Below, piece after piece: positions 45,111 through 56,967 of a stretch of DNA of 64,000 bases. Made by a program: the position numbers and the translations under genes. How positions within the stretch are numbered: the first letter of the stretch is position 1; every line of letters starts with the position of its first letter. The stretch lies in contig NC_082410.1 of the NCBI RefSeq assembly GCF_004011695.2, positions 1,860,001 through 1,924,000 on the forward strand. Direction: 5' to 3'. This stretch comes from Ascochyta rabiei (Eukaryota > Ascomycota > Dothideomycetes > Pleosporales > Didymellaceae). Below the pieces are notes generated by a model, which searched no databases, had not been told where the DNA came from, and saw only the letters and a list, made by a program, of their open reading frames with translations.

Positions 45111-46654
45111 TTAACCGTAGGTGCGGTCACCACCAACCTTCTTGGATCCGTCGAGGTCAGAGTCGACGCGGGGGTCGAGCTTGTTCAGGACGTTGGATCC
45201 GTGAGGTCCAGCGGTCTGGTTGGCGTTTGAGTTACCAACTTGACCGGGGTGGTTGGTGCCGGTCAAGCCAGAGCCCTGAGTGGTACCGTAGGTGTTGCCC
45301 TGTCCTCCGTAGCGGTCAGAGTCAACACGGGGGTCGGCCTTGTTACCAAGGTGCGAGTCGTGGGGACCAGAAGGGTCAGAGTAGCCCTGGTTGCCAGTCA
45401 GGCCAGAGCCAGTACTGCCGTAGCCGCCGGCGCCGGTGTGAGTTCCGTGGCTGCCAGTGAGACCAGAACTGGTGGTGTTGTGGCCCGTCAGACCAGAACC
45501 TGTGCTGCCATAGCCACCAGCACCGGTGGTGTTGCCGGCGGCACCGTAGCGGTCAGAGTCGACGCGGGGGTCGGCCTGGTTGGCAAGGTGGGTGTTGTGA
45601 GGGCCCGTAGGGTCAGAGCCGATGTGAGACCCAGTGTGGCTACCAGTGTGAGGAGCACCACCAGTCAGACCAGAGCCGGTGTGAGTACCGTGGCTGCCAG
45701 TCAAGCCGGAGCCAGTGCTGCCGTGCGTACCTGTGGTACCATACTGACCAGCGCCGTAGCCACCAGCTCCAGCAGTGTTGCCAGCAACACCGTAGCGGTC
45801 GGAGTCAACACGAGGGTCAGCCTTGTTGCCAAGGTGAGAGTCGTGAGGACCCGTGGGGTCGCTGCCGTGGGTGTGCGAGCTATGGGTGTTGGAGCCGGTG
45901 AGACCGCCAGTGTTGGCGTGGCTGCTATGAGACAGACCGGCACCTGAGTGGTGGTCAGCCCTTGATTGATCTTCAAGGAGAGCCTCAGGCAACTTCTTGC
46001 CATCAGTCTGGTAGGTCTGCTGACCGGAAGTGTGCTGCTCGTTACCATAGCCGCCAACGCTCGAAGAGTTGCCAGCCGGACCAACACGGTCAGAGTCAAC
46101 GCGGGGGTCAAGCTTGTTGGCAAGCTTGGAGTCGTGAGGACCCGTGGGGTCGCTGCTGTGGGTTGTGCTGTGGCCTGTAGTGCCGTGCGAGCCAGTCAAG
46201 CCGGAGCCAGTGGTACCGTGGGTGTTGGAGCCGTAAGTGTCGTGCGAGCCGGTCAAACCACTGCCTGTGGTTCCGTGTGTACCAGTGAGGCCGGAGCCAG
46301 TGGTGCCATGTGTATCTGTGGTACCATACTGGCCTGTACCGTGACCGCCAGCACCGGCGGTGTTGCCAGCTGTGCCGAAGCGGTCAGAGTCAACACGAGG
46401 GTCAGCAGCATTGGCAGTGTGCGAGCTGTGAGGACCAGTGGGATCGTCTGGAGATTATCAGTGTCCGAACATTGTAGAAAGATCTAGTAGAACTCACTGT
46501 GTGTGGAGCCGGGCAGATTGGTGCCAGTGTGTGTGCCAGTGGTTCCTGTGTGAGTACCTGTAGTACCAGTGTGTGTGGTGTCGTGGGTGGTATCCTTGTC
46601 CTTGTGAAGGACGTTCTCGACCTTAGCCTTGATCTTTTCCATTGCTCCGGCCAT
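45111..46654 (-). CDS. Dehydrin-like protein with six DPR (DPRVDSD) repeats
   Basis: Predicted disordered, hydrophilic stress protein. Exons 46654-46498 and 46447-45111 (intron 46497-46448, 50 nt) give 497 aa. The N-terminus MAGAMEKIKAKVENVLHKDK could form an amphipathic helix. The rest is Gly/Thr/Ser/His-rich. The unit DPTGPH-x-S-x-L-x-N-K-x-DPRVDSDRYG recurs; DPRVDSD occurs six times, the last as NKLDPRVDSDLDG at the C-terminus. Spacers repeat GSGLTGSHGT and GAGGYG. The DPR motif is the mark of fungal dehydrin-like proteins described from Tuber and Alternaria, where they protect against osmotic, oxidative and freezing stress. No signal peptide or membrane helix. Confidence 0.85.
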
Positions 46655-48254
46655 GTTGGGTGTTTATTTGTTGTGGTAGTGGGGGTATATTGGTGAGGTG
46701 TTGGTGAAGTTGTTATGAGGTAGTGGAGTGTGATGGGTGGTTGTTGTTGAGTTGTGTGATGGTAAATACTGGAGGCCCCAGTTGCTTCTTATATATTACC
46801 ATTGGAAGGCAGGAGCACCTCATCTTGCTACGTCATGTTCTGCTGGCCTTCAGCTTCCAGCATCAGCAGACGTGCCACAAACAGCGGGGACAACTGGGTG
46901 AATCTTCTCAATCCCTGTTTCAGCAATCCTCCCTTGCCAGAACGGGTAGCGCCACAAACAACGCGAACGTGAAGATCTGAGATGCTGCCAGCTACAGTGT
47001 CCGTCACGTCATTGTTCCGTGCTTCCAGACCTTCAGCCTCGAGCACCTTGAGCATGAGCCGGGGCTATCTCGGCGGGTTACTCAATCAGACCTTCCACAT
47101 GCCCTGGCACTCCCATGCTGGATGTTGCTTGGAAGCGCCACAAACACTGGTCACAGCTCACAGCAACAGAACCCTTTCGAGTGCTAGCTTACACAGACAA
47201 GGCTAGCTGGGCCCACAACGGAGACTAACACGTGGACGGCGCTGCGTCATTCTGCCACGGACTGTGGAGAAGGACGAAGCTTACTTGCGACTTCAATTTC
47301 CTGTTTGCTGTTGTCTGATCCTGCATTCTGCCACGCCTAGCTTGTATCACGCAATGATCCGCAGCCGATCGGGAAGCAACCGCGCGTCTGTGGAGGTGTC
47401 TGTGGCGCAGGGCCGGTTCGACTGGCATATGTGGCGTCATATGAAGATCTCTAGGTTCAGATCGGGTATCCGCCACCTGCGGGCTTCTGACTGGCATTGC
47501 AGAAGCTGCTAGGTACATGCTGTTCCTGAATGCCACGGGAGAGGTGGAGAAACGCGGGATAGCAGCGTGCCAGAAACCGAAACTGGGCCTGAAGCGAACC
47601 GTCATCATGACGCACCCCACCTCACACCTCTCGCTTCTGGAAACTTGCCATCTTGCAGCTCTGCAGGGCACCAAAAATGGTCAGAATACAGTGTAGGACC
47701 ACAGAAATAAAGTGACCCCATCGGACAGCCCACGAATTTACCCGCAGGAAAGCTGGCGACGTTGCGAATCGCGCAAGAAGACTGAAGTCGCACGGTGCTC
47801 CAAGCTCGTGCTGGTGAGGTTTCGACCCGCGATGGGCAATCTGTGATAGATACTTCTGACTTGACCCTGCTGGAACTGAATGTCAGGTAGATGTGTTCAG
47901 AGCTTCAACTCAAGCAGAGCCTGATTGAGACTTGGCAGCTCCTTGCCCGCCATGAACCCAGCACACGGTGTCATTGCAGTGGCAATTTGTGCCGTGCCGA
48001 CGAGGATGCGAAATCTCTTCACCAACCTTGCGCTTGGCGTGTGAGCATGTAAAGATGATGTCTTGAGATTGAGATCCTGTTCCCATCTCCATGCAATCGT
48101 GCTACAAAAGCCAAGCGTAGGCCTGACTAGAGCTCCGGTTGACAATGACGTCACACATCGTCAGTTGCAGCGCGCCCTTGCAACGCTTTGCTCAAAGGCT
48201 CCCTGCTCTACACTCACTACCTTCACCCACCTAATACCTGATCAAAATCTCGTA
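46655..48254. other. 1.6-kb gap between divergent dehydrin-like and EI24 genes
   Basis: Holds both promoters. A TATATATT lies at 46788-46795, about 135 bp upstream of the dehydrin-like ATG. Short frames elsewhere show no domain. No gene seen. Confidence 0.45.
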
Positions 48255-49239
48255 ATGTCTTCAGGAAAGTCAGCAAGCAGCAAGGTGTCCGACAAGGTCC
48301 AGCAGGTCGCGCAGGAGGACTTCAACCAGGCCAAAGCCCTGGCAAACGATGCTGTTAGGTCAGGCGCCTACCTGTATCCATTCAAGGTATGCTAGTCGGC
48401 GCACCTCCACGATCGAACAGGGATTAACGAGCACAGGGCATCGCGTACTTCTTCACGCACCGCGCGCTATGGCGTCCTCTCGCTGCGAAGCTGATCCCCA
48501 CCATCTCCCTCGGCCTAGGTGTCACGGTGTTCATGTTCGTGGTGACCTACGTGCCCCAAGCTGCCGTCCTCACTGTCTTCAACGGTCCTCTTGCCTTTGT
48601 CACGACCGTGCTGCTTGTCCTCAGCGAGAGCTCCACCATCTTCAACGTGCTAAGCAAGAACTTTCTCATTGACGATGCGCTCATCGATACCTTCGATGGC
48701 ACCCTCATGTCGCGCGACATGACCACGCTGGTCGCGAAGGAGCGCGCCGTCAAGTCTGGCAGCGACCCAATCGCAAAGCTGGGCAAGCTCGCGACCAAGC
48801 CGTTCGCCAAGTTTGCACCCAGCGCCATCATTCGCTACTTCATGTACCTTCCGCTGAACTTTATCCCCATCGTGGGTACCGTCCTGTTTGTGATTCTACA
48901 GGGACGCAAGTTCGGACCTACTGCACACGCGCGCTACTTCCAGCTCAAGCAGATGAACAAGCAGGAGAAGGATCAGTTCATCGAACGCCGCAAGGCTGCC
49001 TACGCCAGGTACGCTCCTAATTTACTCTGCTGTACCCTACCTTGCTAACATTGAAAAGCTTTGGTGTGCCCGCCGTCCTCCTGGAGATGGTTCCAATCGC
49101 CGGTATCCTCTTCTCATTCACAAACACCGTCGGCGCAGCGCTCTGGGCTGCAGACATGGAGCACACGGATGCAAGCGGACATAAGACCACCGCACCAGGT
49201 CTGCGCAACCAAGCGGCAGATGCAAGAAAAGAGCTGTAG
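48255..49239 (+). CDS. EI24-domain membrane protein (Rrt8/Lds-like)
   Basis: Multi-pass membrane protein; yeast relatives sit on lipid droplets and in the spore outer wall. Exons 48255-48386, 48437-49008 and 49059-49239 (introns 50 nt each) give 294 aa. Visible helices: LIPTISLGLGVTVFMFVVTY, then VLTVFNGPLAFVTTVLLVL, FMYLPLNFIPIVGTVLFVIL, and PAVLLEMVPIAGILFSFTNT. The family pairs LPLNFIPIVGT and LEMVPIAGILFSFTN, each carrying a central Pro-Ile/Val, are clear. The N-terminal 40 residues are Lys/Ser/Gln-rich and soluble, as is the tail. Role inferred from family only. Confidence 0.75.
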
Positions 49240-50107
49240 AACTTCTATCCGTACAGTCGCTTTGTCGGTCTAGATGGACACTATCGATACCCGTGGAAGC
49301 CTCCATATGCGTCAGGCTGGCTGCTGGGGTGGCCGTGGGTAGACCTTCATCATGTAGGGATCACTGAAGATCAAAGTGGGCACTTCGAAGATTGGCATGG
49401 AGATGAAGTCGTTACCTCTCGTAGCATTGACGATTACGACGACGGTAACGTGATACACCTGTATACCTATGATGCGAATAGCGCACCTGCACCTGATTGG
49501 AGGAGTGTCAAATTAATGAAATAGCGAATACCTGACTTTCCCCAAAGCCCTGGTCTCGTCTTACTGCATCCACATCACCTTTGCATTTATCTTGCAAGCA
49601 ACGCAAATCACACTGTATTGGCACACTTTCACCCTTAGCTGTGTTTGTATGCGGTTCCACATCCGCACAATGTTCAGAAGCATCAGTAACGACTTGACAA
49701 TATGTAGGCCTCCCTTAAGCTTGGCATGTTAAGATCGCAAAACATCTCGTATGCATTTTCTTTGCTTTGCACAACATTCTGCGTTTTTTTCATAATCCAA
49801 TGCATGTAATCTGACGTATGTATTAGTATTGTGGTGGTTGTGGTGAATTTTTGAATGTGCATGCTTGTTGTCCAAAATATAGAAATGTGTGGGTCAGAAA
49901 TAGACTCCGAGAATCACCGTCACGTACAACTCTGTTTTGCGAGGTGGTTAATCGCGTCGTTTTCGCACACGATGACGAAACTTCTTCACGTCTTGCAAGG
50001 TTTTCAGTGTTTCTTGTGCTATTATGCAATATTCGTTACATCTACGCTTTTACCACGCAGCTCTACTTTTCAACGTCATTACTCATCAATCATCACCCAC
50101 CGCTGTT
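49240..50107. other. Intergenic, convergent 3' ends
   Basis: 868 bp between the EI24 and alkaline phosphatase stops; increasingly AT-rich towards 49.9 kb. No gene supported. Confidence 0.45.
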
Positions 50108-52244
50108 TTAGTACTTGGTGCTGTTCGCAGCAGGGCTGCCCTTGGCCAAGCCAAAGCACTCAGCCATGCCGTAGAAGATGTCGATGCTGTTGTACACGCC
50201 GCCGAACAGCTCCTGGCAGGGTCCCATGGCGAAGACGGGAACGTCGGTGAGCGAGTGCACGCCCTGGTCGTTCTCGACAGGCAGGGTGCCGTTGAGCGTG
50301 ATGCCAGAAGGCTCCTTGGGGTTGACGTAGAAGTCATCGTCGCCCTTGACCTGCTCGGTGGCGGGGACGCGCGGGCCAGACTTGCGGACAGACCAGTTCT
50401 CGGTGCGGTCCGGGTCGGCCATTAGACCCTGGAAGAGGGTGTAGCGCGGGTCCCAGTTCGACGGGAAATTGCTGTCGGTGTAGGTCAGGTTGCCGGTGTT
50501 GGCGTACTGAGAGAGGCCGGAACGCTCGTAGACGCCCACGGCTTCGCGGCGCTTGCGGTCTGCATTTTGCGCAGCGAGGTAATGTGTGTCGACGGAACCC
50601 ATAACATCAAAGCCGTGGCCGTGGTCAGCGGTCACAAGAACCAGAGTCTCCTTGAGGGTGTTGGTTGCGTTGAGTTTGGCGATGGTGGCCTTGATAGTAT
50701 CGTCAAGTTCAAGAAGCTCACCAAGCGCGCGGTCATAGTCGAGAACGTGCATCATTTTATCGATCGACGCACTCTCGCTCATTAAGAAATAGCCCTTGTC
50801 GCCGGAGCGGGCTTGGAGGATGTCGATGGCCTTGAGGGTCATCTCTTTTTGGCCGGGTTGGTCGAGGGCGGGTTTTTTGTCACCAGTTGGGGAGACGGTC
50901 TGGTTCAAGTTGCTGCGGTAGACATTGCGATCAAGCCACTTAGCCATGTTGGAGGTACTGAAGATACCGAGAGCCTTCTCCGTGTTGCTTGCAGACAGGA
51001 GTGCGGTGCGGTTCTGGATGATCTGGTAGTCCTTCTTGGCGAACTCCTCGTAGTAATCCTTGCCCTGGTAAGTGACACCACCAAGCGAGGGAGGGTAGAA
51101 CTGCTCAGCACCACCACCGAAGAGGACATCAACTGGTACGTTCGTCCAGGTGTAGTTCTGGACACCATTGAGGTAGGTGTCGACGATAGCGCCGTACTCG
51201 CCACGGTTGCGAGTGTGGGAGACGAGGGCAGCAGGAGTGGCATCGGCAATGTACGCAGTAGAGACAATACCAATGTGTCCACCAGTGAGACGGTGGAACA
51301 TCTCAGCAATGGTCTCAACCTTGGGATCGTCGAACGCGTTCTTGCTGGAGTCGGCGTAAACGTTGAGGCAGTTGACTGTGCTCTTGTGGCCAGTGTTGAG
51401 TGCAGCAGCGGAGTTGGCAGAGTCGGTGATGAAGCTGTCAATCGATTGGGTCATCTGGTGGCCGAGCACAGGGAATTTGTCCATAGCCATTGTGGTCTGG
51501 TACTTTCCGTTGATGCTCTTGTGACCAATCAGGCGTGCGGCCGTGATCATGTTGGTGGTCATACCGTCTCCGATGAAGAGGATGATGTTCTTGGTCTTGC
51601 GCTCCTCTGCTAGGTCGCGAACGAGCCAAGTAGCCTCGGTCTTGCTGCCGTTGTTGTAGTTGAGGGTCGCAGTGTACTCGCCGGGCTCGTAGAGAGCAAC
51701 GCGACGGTAGGCCTTGGCGGCGACATTGACGAAGCTAGCGTTTTTTGCGTCACGAGCGAAGAGGTCTGGAGTATGTCAGTGGCCGTCCGAAGTTGTTTTA
51801 GGGAATAGCTGCAAGTACTCACCCTCGTACCACGTGAAGTTCCACTTCTCGAGCTTGGGCTCTTGGATTTTGAAGTACTCAGTGACCGGCGCGGTCTTAC
51901 CCTCCTTGGTAATGGTGAAGGTGAACTTCTCATCCAGAGGCAGCCCAATGGCCTCAGATCCATTCTTGGGCTGGTGGACTTCGAGGCGGATGTCGAAGTA
52001 CTGGCCAGCGAGAAAGTCGGCCCTATCATCAACTTTGTTAGTCTGAGTTGAAATAGATTTCGCACGAGTTGCTCACTGGTCTGGAGGAAACACGCATCCT
52101 GTTCTCTAGTTAGCATTTTATCCATATTTCCGCAATGGTGGCCGTACCGAGCGTTGGGCAGGCTCCAAGACGGCGGAAGCTCTGCGCAGACACAGCGCCT
52201 ACAAGCAGAGCAGCTGCAGCACCAATTGATGTGGTGGACTTCAT
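50108..52244 (-). CDS. Secreted alkaline phosphatase with N-terminal extension domain
   Basis: Metal-dependent phosphomonoesterase, probably secreted. Exons 52244-52148, 52098-52077 (22 nt), 52022-51823 and 51765-50108 give 658 aa; all phases close. Signal peptide MKSTTSIGAAAALLVGAVSA. Residues about 40-175 form an added beta-rich segment (QYFDIRLEVHQP, KFTFTITKEGK, EYTATLNYNNGS). The phosphatase core begins at NIILFIGDGMTTNMITAARL (metal Asp). It has TDSANSAAALNTGHKS (phosphorylated Ser), VLVTADHGHGFD (metal ligands) and HSLTDVPVFAMGP. Eight or more N-glycosylation sites occur. The C-terminus lacks a membrane helix. Intact by every visible residue. Confidence 0.9.
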
Positions 52245-53344
52245 GGCGAACGCTACAGAGTGTGAAGTGATATACAAGACTGTAGGGAAGTGCGACAACG
52301 TTCCACGGAGACCTGCAGGCCCAGGCTTTATAGCTCCCAAAACTTCGGACCTGCATTTAGAGCTCCTCGCAGTTTTGGGACATAGTCTGCACACGGGAGC
52401 AACCATATGACCAGGGTCCTCAGCTCATTCCCACAAGCTGGTTGCCTATGCTGCAGACGGGTCGGTCAACGGTCCATAATCGCCCTCGTGCAATGTCCAA
52501 GCACTGTGACTGCTCGAGATCAACCTCCCAGCTGCAAGACCAGGTGCAGCCACCAGCCACCATCATCATATCGATGGCGGACGAGCTGCCTTATCGAGGT
52601 TGAGACGCACGTTGTTCATGTTCATCTGCAGCGCGTTGTACTTGTCTTGGCGAAACGTGAACGATAGCGGACGTGTGATTCGCCATGGCGCATGTGGTGG
52701 ATCTCACTCCGCTCGCGCGGCGTTCTTGGCATCTGCAGTTGTGCACCGGGACAAGAAATCATTGGCGAAGAGAAAATTTGGAAAGAGAACAAGGCTTTGG
52801 CTTGAGCTTCGACTCGGATGTTGTGCCGCGAAATGTGAAGGATGTGAGTTGAGGATAGTTCGATGACGGTAATGGCTTGGGAATGCAGATGCGATCGTAC
52901 ATCTGATGCCGCTCACTCGGAACAACACAAGCAATGATTGCATAAACAAAAAAAAGGACGCGATAAGTGCGAGTGATTTCTTATCAGAGCTTCCTTGAAG
53001 TGGCGGTGCTAAATCGCCCTCTTGTGCTCCCTGAGTACGCCCTATCTCAGAATGGGTCCGGGACTCCGGGTCACTGTACCCCTGACGTCTTCTGCGTCGC
53101 CTTCAAACGTCTCTAACACTGACAGCTGGACATCAAAATGATCGTCGTGCATCCGCAAACTGCTGCAGGAACCAGGTACCCCACAGCCGTGAACCGTGGT
53201 TGCGTTTCGGATCGCGTATGGGCCATCAAGGTCTGACCGAAATTAGTTTTAGTGTGTTGACCATCGACGTCACCACTCAGCTTTCTCTCGCTATCGCGTC
53301 CGCGATGCCCCAAAGAACACACTGACACGTCCCTTTGCGCATCT
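52245..53344. other. 1.1-kb divergent promoter region (phosphatase/photolyase)
   Basis: No gene is supported. It should carry the promoters of both flanking genes. Small frames have no domain. Confidence 0.45.
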
Positions 53345-55096
53345 ATGCTTCTTATCAAACGTCCGTCTCTGGTATCAATTGCACGTATACATCGTTTCCA
53401 GGCAATTTCATTCCGTTTCGTAGCTGCAAAAGCTCAAGCATCGAAGCACGCGACACGACCAACACCCAAAGCTCAAAAAAAGCCAGCCAAAATGTCGAAG
53501 CGAACCGCGTACGACCGCGATGAGCTTGGCCATACCACCACCAAGCGCGCAAAGGAGGTTGACGAGAATCTGCCTTATGATCAGTTGAAGAAAGCTCTGG
53601 GCGCGCAAGAGGAGAAGAACGATGTCACGAGAGTAGTTCACCTGTTTCACCCAAAGGACTTGCGTATTCAAGACAACACCGCTCTACACCATGCTTCGGA
53701 GCTTGCGCAGAGCTCGAAGAAGCCTCTCATCTGCGTATATTTGCATTGCGCAGCGGACGAATCATGGCACGGCACGAGCCCAGCCCGAATGGACTTTATG
53801 TGTGAAGGTCTGAACATCATGCAGAAGGAACTGAAGGAACTGAACATTCCGCTGGTATTCCTAGAATGTGAAGACCGGAAGAGGATCGTGCCAACGGTAG
53901 TCGATTGGCTGAAGGAACACCATGTGTCACATGTCTTCAGTAACCACGAGTACGAAATTGACGAGATGCGACGCGACGTACAGCTGGTGAAGCAAGTTGG
54001 AAACCATGTTCACGTCTCAATATATCACGACCAGACGGTCGTCGAACCGGGGACTATGCTCACTGGCAATGGTAAGCCCATGAAAGTGTTCACACCCTAC
54101 TTTGGCAAATGGCTCGACATCGTCAAGAAAGAGCCAGAGCTACTTGACCTAAGGCCCGACCCTAAGAAGCAGAGCGCAGCTATCGCTAAAGAGCTCAAGG
54201 ATCTGTTCGACACAAAGCCTCCAAAGCCTGGAAAAGACAAGCAATTTGAAAACGAGGAGGATAGAAAGAGGATTCGAAAACTATGGCCTGCTGGCCATAA
54301 AGCTGGTGGCAAACGAATGGACGCGTTTCTCAAGCAGATCAAGAACTACAAAGCTACACGATCGAATCCAGCCGAGGACTCAACATCACGTATGAGCGCA
54401 TACTTCTCCGCAGGCATGTTCAGCGTGCGCGAGGCTTTGCGAAAAGTCAGTGACTACAACGGCGGCAGCAGTGACTTCACCGAAGGACGCTCAAAACCTG
54501 GCGTCTACAGTTGGGTGCGCGAAATCGTATTCCGCGAACTGTATCGCCAGACAACGATGACGACACCACACACCTCGATGAACATGCCGCAGAATTTGAA
54601 ATTTGACTTTGTGCAATGGGAAGACGACCAAGAAGGGTGGGAGAAGTGGTACAAAGGAACAACAGGCGAGCCTTTTATCGACGCAGGCATGCGCCAGCTT
54701 AATCACGAGGCATACATGCACAATCGCCTGCGCATGAATGTCTCCTCGTACCTCTACTGCAACCTCCTCATCGATTACCGTCGAGGCGAGCGCTACTTCG
54801 CTGAGACCCTGATCGATTGGGACCTGAGCAACAACACGCAAGGCTGGGAGCCAAGCTACACAGTCTTCAACCCTGTCAGCCAGGCTGAGAAGAACGATCC
54901 AGACGGAGATTACATTAGACGATGGGTGCCTGAGTTGAAGGATGTACAGGGCAAAGCGATCTTTGCGCCATATGAAAGGCTTAGTAAAGAGGAGTTCGAG
55001 AAGTTAGGGTATCCGAAGCCGCATGTCAACTGGAAAAAGACGAAGCAAAGGTGCATGGAAAGATTCAAGAACGACATGTCCGGCGTTGAACCTTAG
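53345..55096 (+). CDS. phr1: Class I CPD photolyase
   Basis: Blue-light flavoenzyme that splits UV-induced cyclobutane pyrimidine dimers. Intronless, 583 aa. The photolyase domain starts near 95 (VVHLFHPKDLRIQDNTALHH). FAD-domain landmarks: GVYSWVREIVFRELYRQ, FIDAGMRQLNHEAYMHNRLR, DWDLSNNTQGWEPSYTVFNP, and QAEKNDPDGDYIRRWVPEL. The N-terminal 49 residues are rich in Arg, Ala and Ser with almost no acids, as for a mitochondrial presequence. A second in-frame Met50 begins MSKRTAYDRDELG, followed by Lys/Arg clusters like a nuclear signal. Two starts could thus give mitochondrial and nuclear forms, as known for yeast Phr1 dual targeting. Confidence 0.93.
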   Translation: MLLIKRPSLVSIARIHRFQAISFRFVAAKAQASKHATRPTPKAQKKPAKMSKRTAYDRDELGHTTTKRAKEVDENLPYDQLKKALGAQEEKNDVTRVVHLFHPKDLRIQDNTALHHASELAQSSKKPLICVYLHCAADESWHGTSPARMDFMCEGLNIMQKELKELNIPLVFLECEDRKRIVPTVVDWLKEHHVSHVFSNHEYEIDEMRRDVQLVKQVGNHVHVSIYHDQTVVEPGTMLTGNGKPMKVFTPYFGKWLDIVKKEPELLDLRPDPKKQSAAIAKELKDLFDTKPPKPGKDKQFENEEDRKRIRKLWPAGHKAGGKRMDAFLKQIKNYKATRSNPAEDSTSRMSAYFSAGMFSVREALRKVSDYNGGSSDFTEGRSKPGVYSWVREIVFRELYRQTTMTTPHTSMNMPQNLKFDFVQWEDDQEGWEKWYKGTTGEPFIDAGMRQLNHEAYMHNRLRMNVSSYLYCNLLIDYRRGERYFAETLIDWDLSNNTQGWEPSYTVFNPVSQAEKNDPDGDYIRRWVPELKDVQGKAIFAPYERLSKEEFEKLGYPKPHVNWKKTKQRCMERFKNDMSGVEP

Positions 55097-55712
55097 GTAG
55101 AGAGCTGACGTGACGGCAGTTTAGGCCGTTAATGCAACCAGAAGCACTCACCTCCCACTATGCTATTACGTCAGTGAATCCCTTCAAAATCTGATACCAA
55201 GTCATATTTTCCAGCCAAATAGCTTGGGCTTTATCCTCGGCTTGCCCGACAATGATATATCAATCGTTGGGCTGCTTTACAATAGGCAACAAAGGACAGA
55301 AAGATTGGCCGTACACTCCTGACGTTATTTCTCGAACTATGGCTTGCTTCATCGAACTCTGAATTATATGACATGGGTTGCAACTATCCAAGGTGGTTTC
55401 GCCGGGCTCTTCGGGTTCTTCGGTGTCTTCAAGGTTAGCCGGAATTCACAACCGTCTACGGCTTCTAGTATCGGAGCGCCTCCATCGGACGTGAACGTCG
55501 CTTGTTCAGATTTGGATGGCTTCATGCAAAAGCACATGATCGGGAGATGACAAATGCTGGTGCAATTGGCATTCGTTTTTGGAGTGCAGCAATGATCTAC
55601 CCCAAAGCGGCGCACATGTAGAAGCTTAAAGCTACCATGCCTCCAGTCTTCACAATTTACCCTGCCATGTTATCCTGCTCATTTAGTGTCTTTTGATTTT
55701 AAGAAAAGAATC
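55097..55712. other. Intergenic before the SDR
   Basis: 616 bp. A frame at 55344-55550 includes WVATIQGGFAGLFGFFGVF, a possible lone membrane helix, but has no ATG in a good position. Not called as a gene. Confidence 0.4.
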
Positions 55713-56930
55713 ATGTCACACGCTCTGGTCTTCGGCGCCTCAGGCATCTCAGGGTGGGCGCTTCTCGACGAGTTGACCCAATATTCCACACCAACATCGT
55801 TCGTCCGAATTACTGGTCTTTCCAATCGACCGCTCACACTTGAACAAGCGTATCTGCCACAAGACTCTCGGTTGAATCTTGTGAACGGTATTGATCTGAC
55901 TAAGTCTGTACCTGAGGTGGTGCAGATGTTGACGGAGAAAGTTGAGGAGGCACGGACAATCTCGCATGTTTTCTTTACTGGCATGTATTTGAAGGGAACA
56001 TGTAGGATGTAAATCCGACAAACGAATACTAACGCGAGAGCAGCATACATTCAGAAAGATGATTTCGAAAGCCTCAAAGAAGTCAACACCGCCCTCCTCG
56101 ACACGGCCATTCGTGCTATCGAAAAAGTCTCCCCAGACTTGAAGATAGTGATCCTTCAAACCGGTGGCAAAGGCTACGGCCTCGAGTTCCCAGGCAAAGT
56201 GACTATCAGCCCACCCTTGCGCGAAAACATGCCCCGCATACCCGAACCCTACGCAAGCAAGATCTTCTACTACACGCAGTACGATATGCTATCCGAGCTC
56301 TCAAAAGGCAAAAAATGGACGTTCGCTGAGGTGCGACCTGATGGAATTGTGGGTTTTACGCCGACGAGCAATGCGATGAATCTAGCGCAGGGCATTGGGC
56401 TGTATCTGGCGATTTACCGAGAAGTGCATGGCGAAGGCGCAGAGGTCAACTTTCCTGGCTCGGAAAGAGGCTGGAAATGCAAGCATTCAGATACGTCCCA
56501 AGGCATCCTGGCCAAGATGGAAATATACGCCGCGACACATATCGAACAGTGCGGAGGCGGTGGCGTGTTCAACATCGCTGACGGCCAGACGGTAACATGG
56601 GAGGATATTTGGCCCAAGCTCTGCAAGCACATGGGATTGGTAGGCAAGGGACCCTCACCTGACTCTACGCCAATGGAAGAATTTGTTAAGAAGTACACTG
56701 ATACGTGGCGGAAGATGGCTGAGACGTACAGCCTAAAGGAGAAGGTGGTGAGGGAGCAGAACTGGCCGTTTGTGCATTTTATGCTCGTGGATTTCGATTT
56801 CGACAGGCAATACGACTTGACTCGAAGCAGGGCTGTTGGTTTCGACGAGGGAATTGATACGCTGGATGGATACGTGAAGGCTTGGGAGAGAATGAGACAG
56901 GCTAATATCCTGCCACCTAGGATAGTGTAA
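55713..56930 (+). CDS. NAD(P)-binding SDR, PRISE/iridoid-synthase-like
   Basis: Atypical short-chain dehydrogenase of the progesterone 5-beta-reductase/iridoid-synthase-like group; fungal members act on unknown enones or ketones. Exons 55713-55980 and 56044-56930 give 384 aa. The start ATG begins MSHALVFGASGISGWALL, with the glycine-rich nucleotide site GASGISG; an upstream in-frame GTG is not used. Other blocks: HVFFTAYIQKDDF (across the junction), ILQTGGKGYG, and YYTQYDMLSELSKGKKWTFAEVRP (this spans the active-site Tyr region). Late in the protein comes VFNIADGQTVTWEDIWP. Intron 55981-56043 uses a GC donor (GCATGT) with an ACTAAC branch site and GCAG acceptor. The only GT alternative inserts two residues and uses a poor GAG acceptor. 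Confidence 0.85.
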
Positions 56931-56967
56931 TTGCAGTTTTTTAAAGGTGAAACCCCTATTTCACAAA

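Noticed and set aside
47800..47850. GGTTTCGACCC resembling a tRNA T-arm
   Set aside because: No matching acceptor, D-arm or anticodon stem could be placed around it.
55344..55550. Short frame with a Gly/Phe-rich hydrophobic stretch
   Set aside because: No proper ATG at the start, no partner exon, and only one possible helix.
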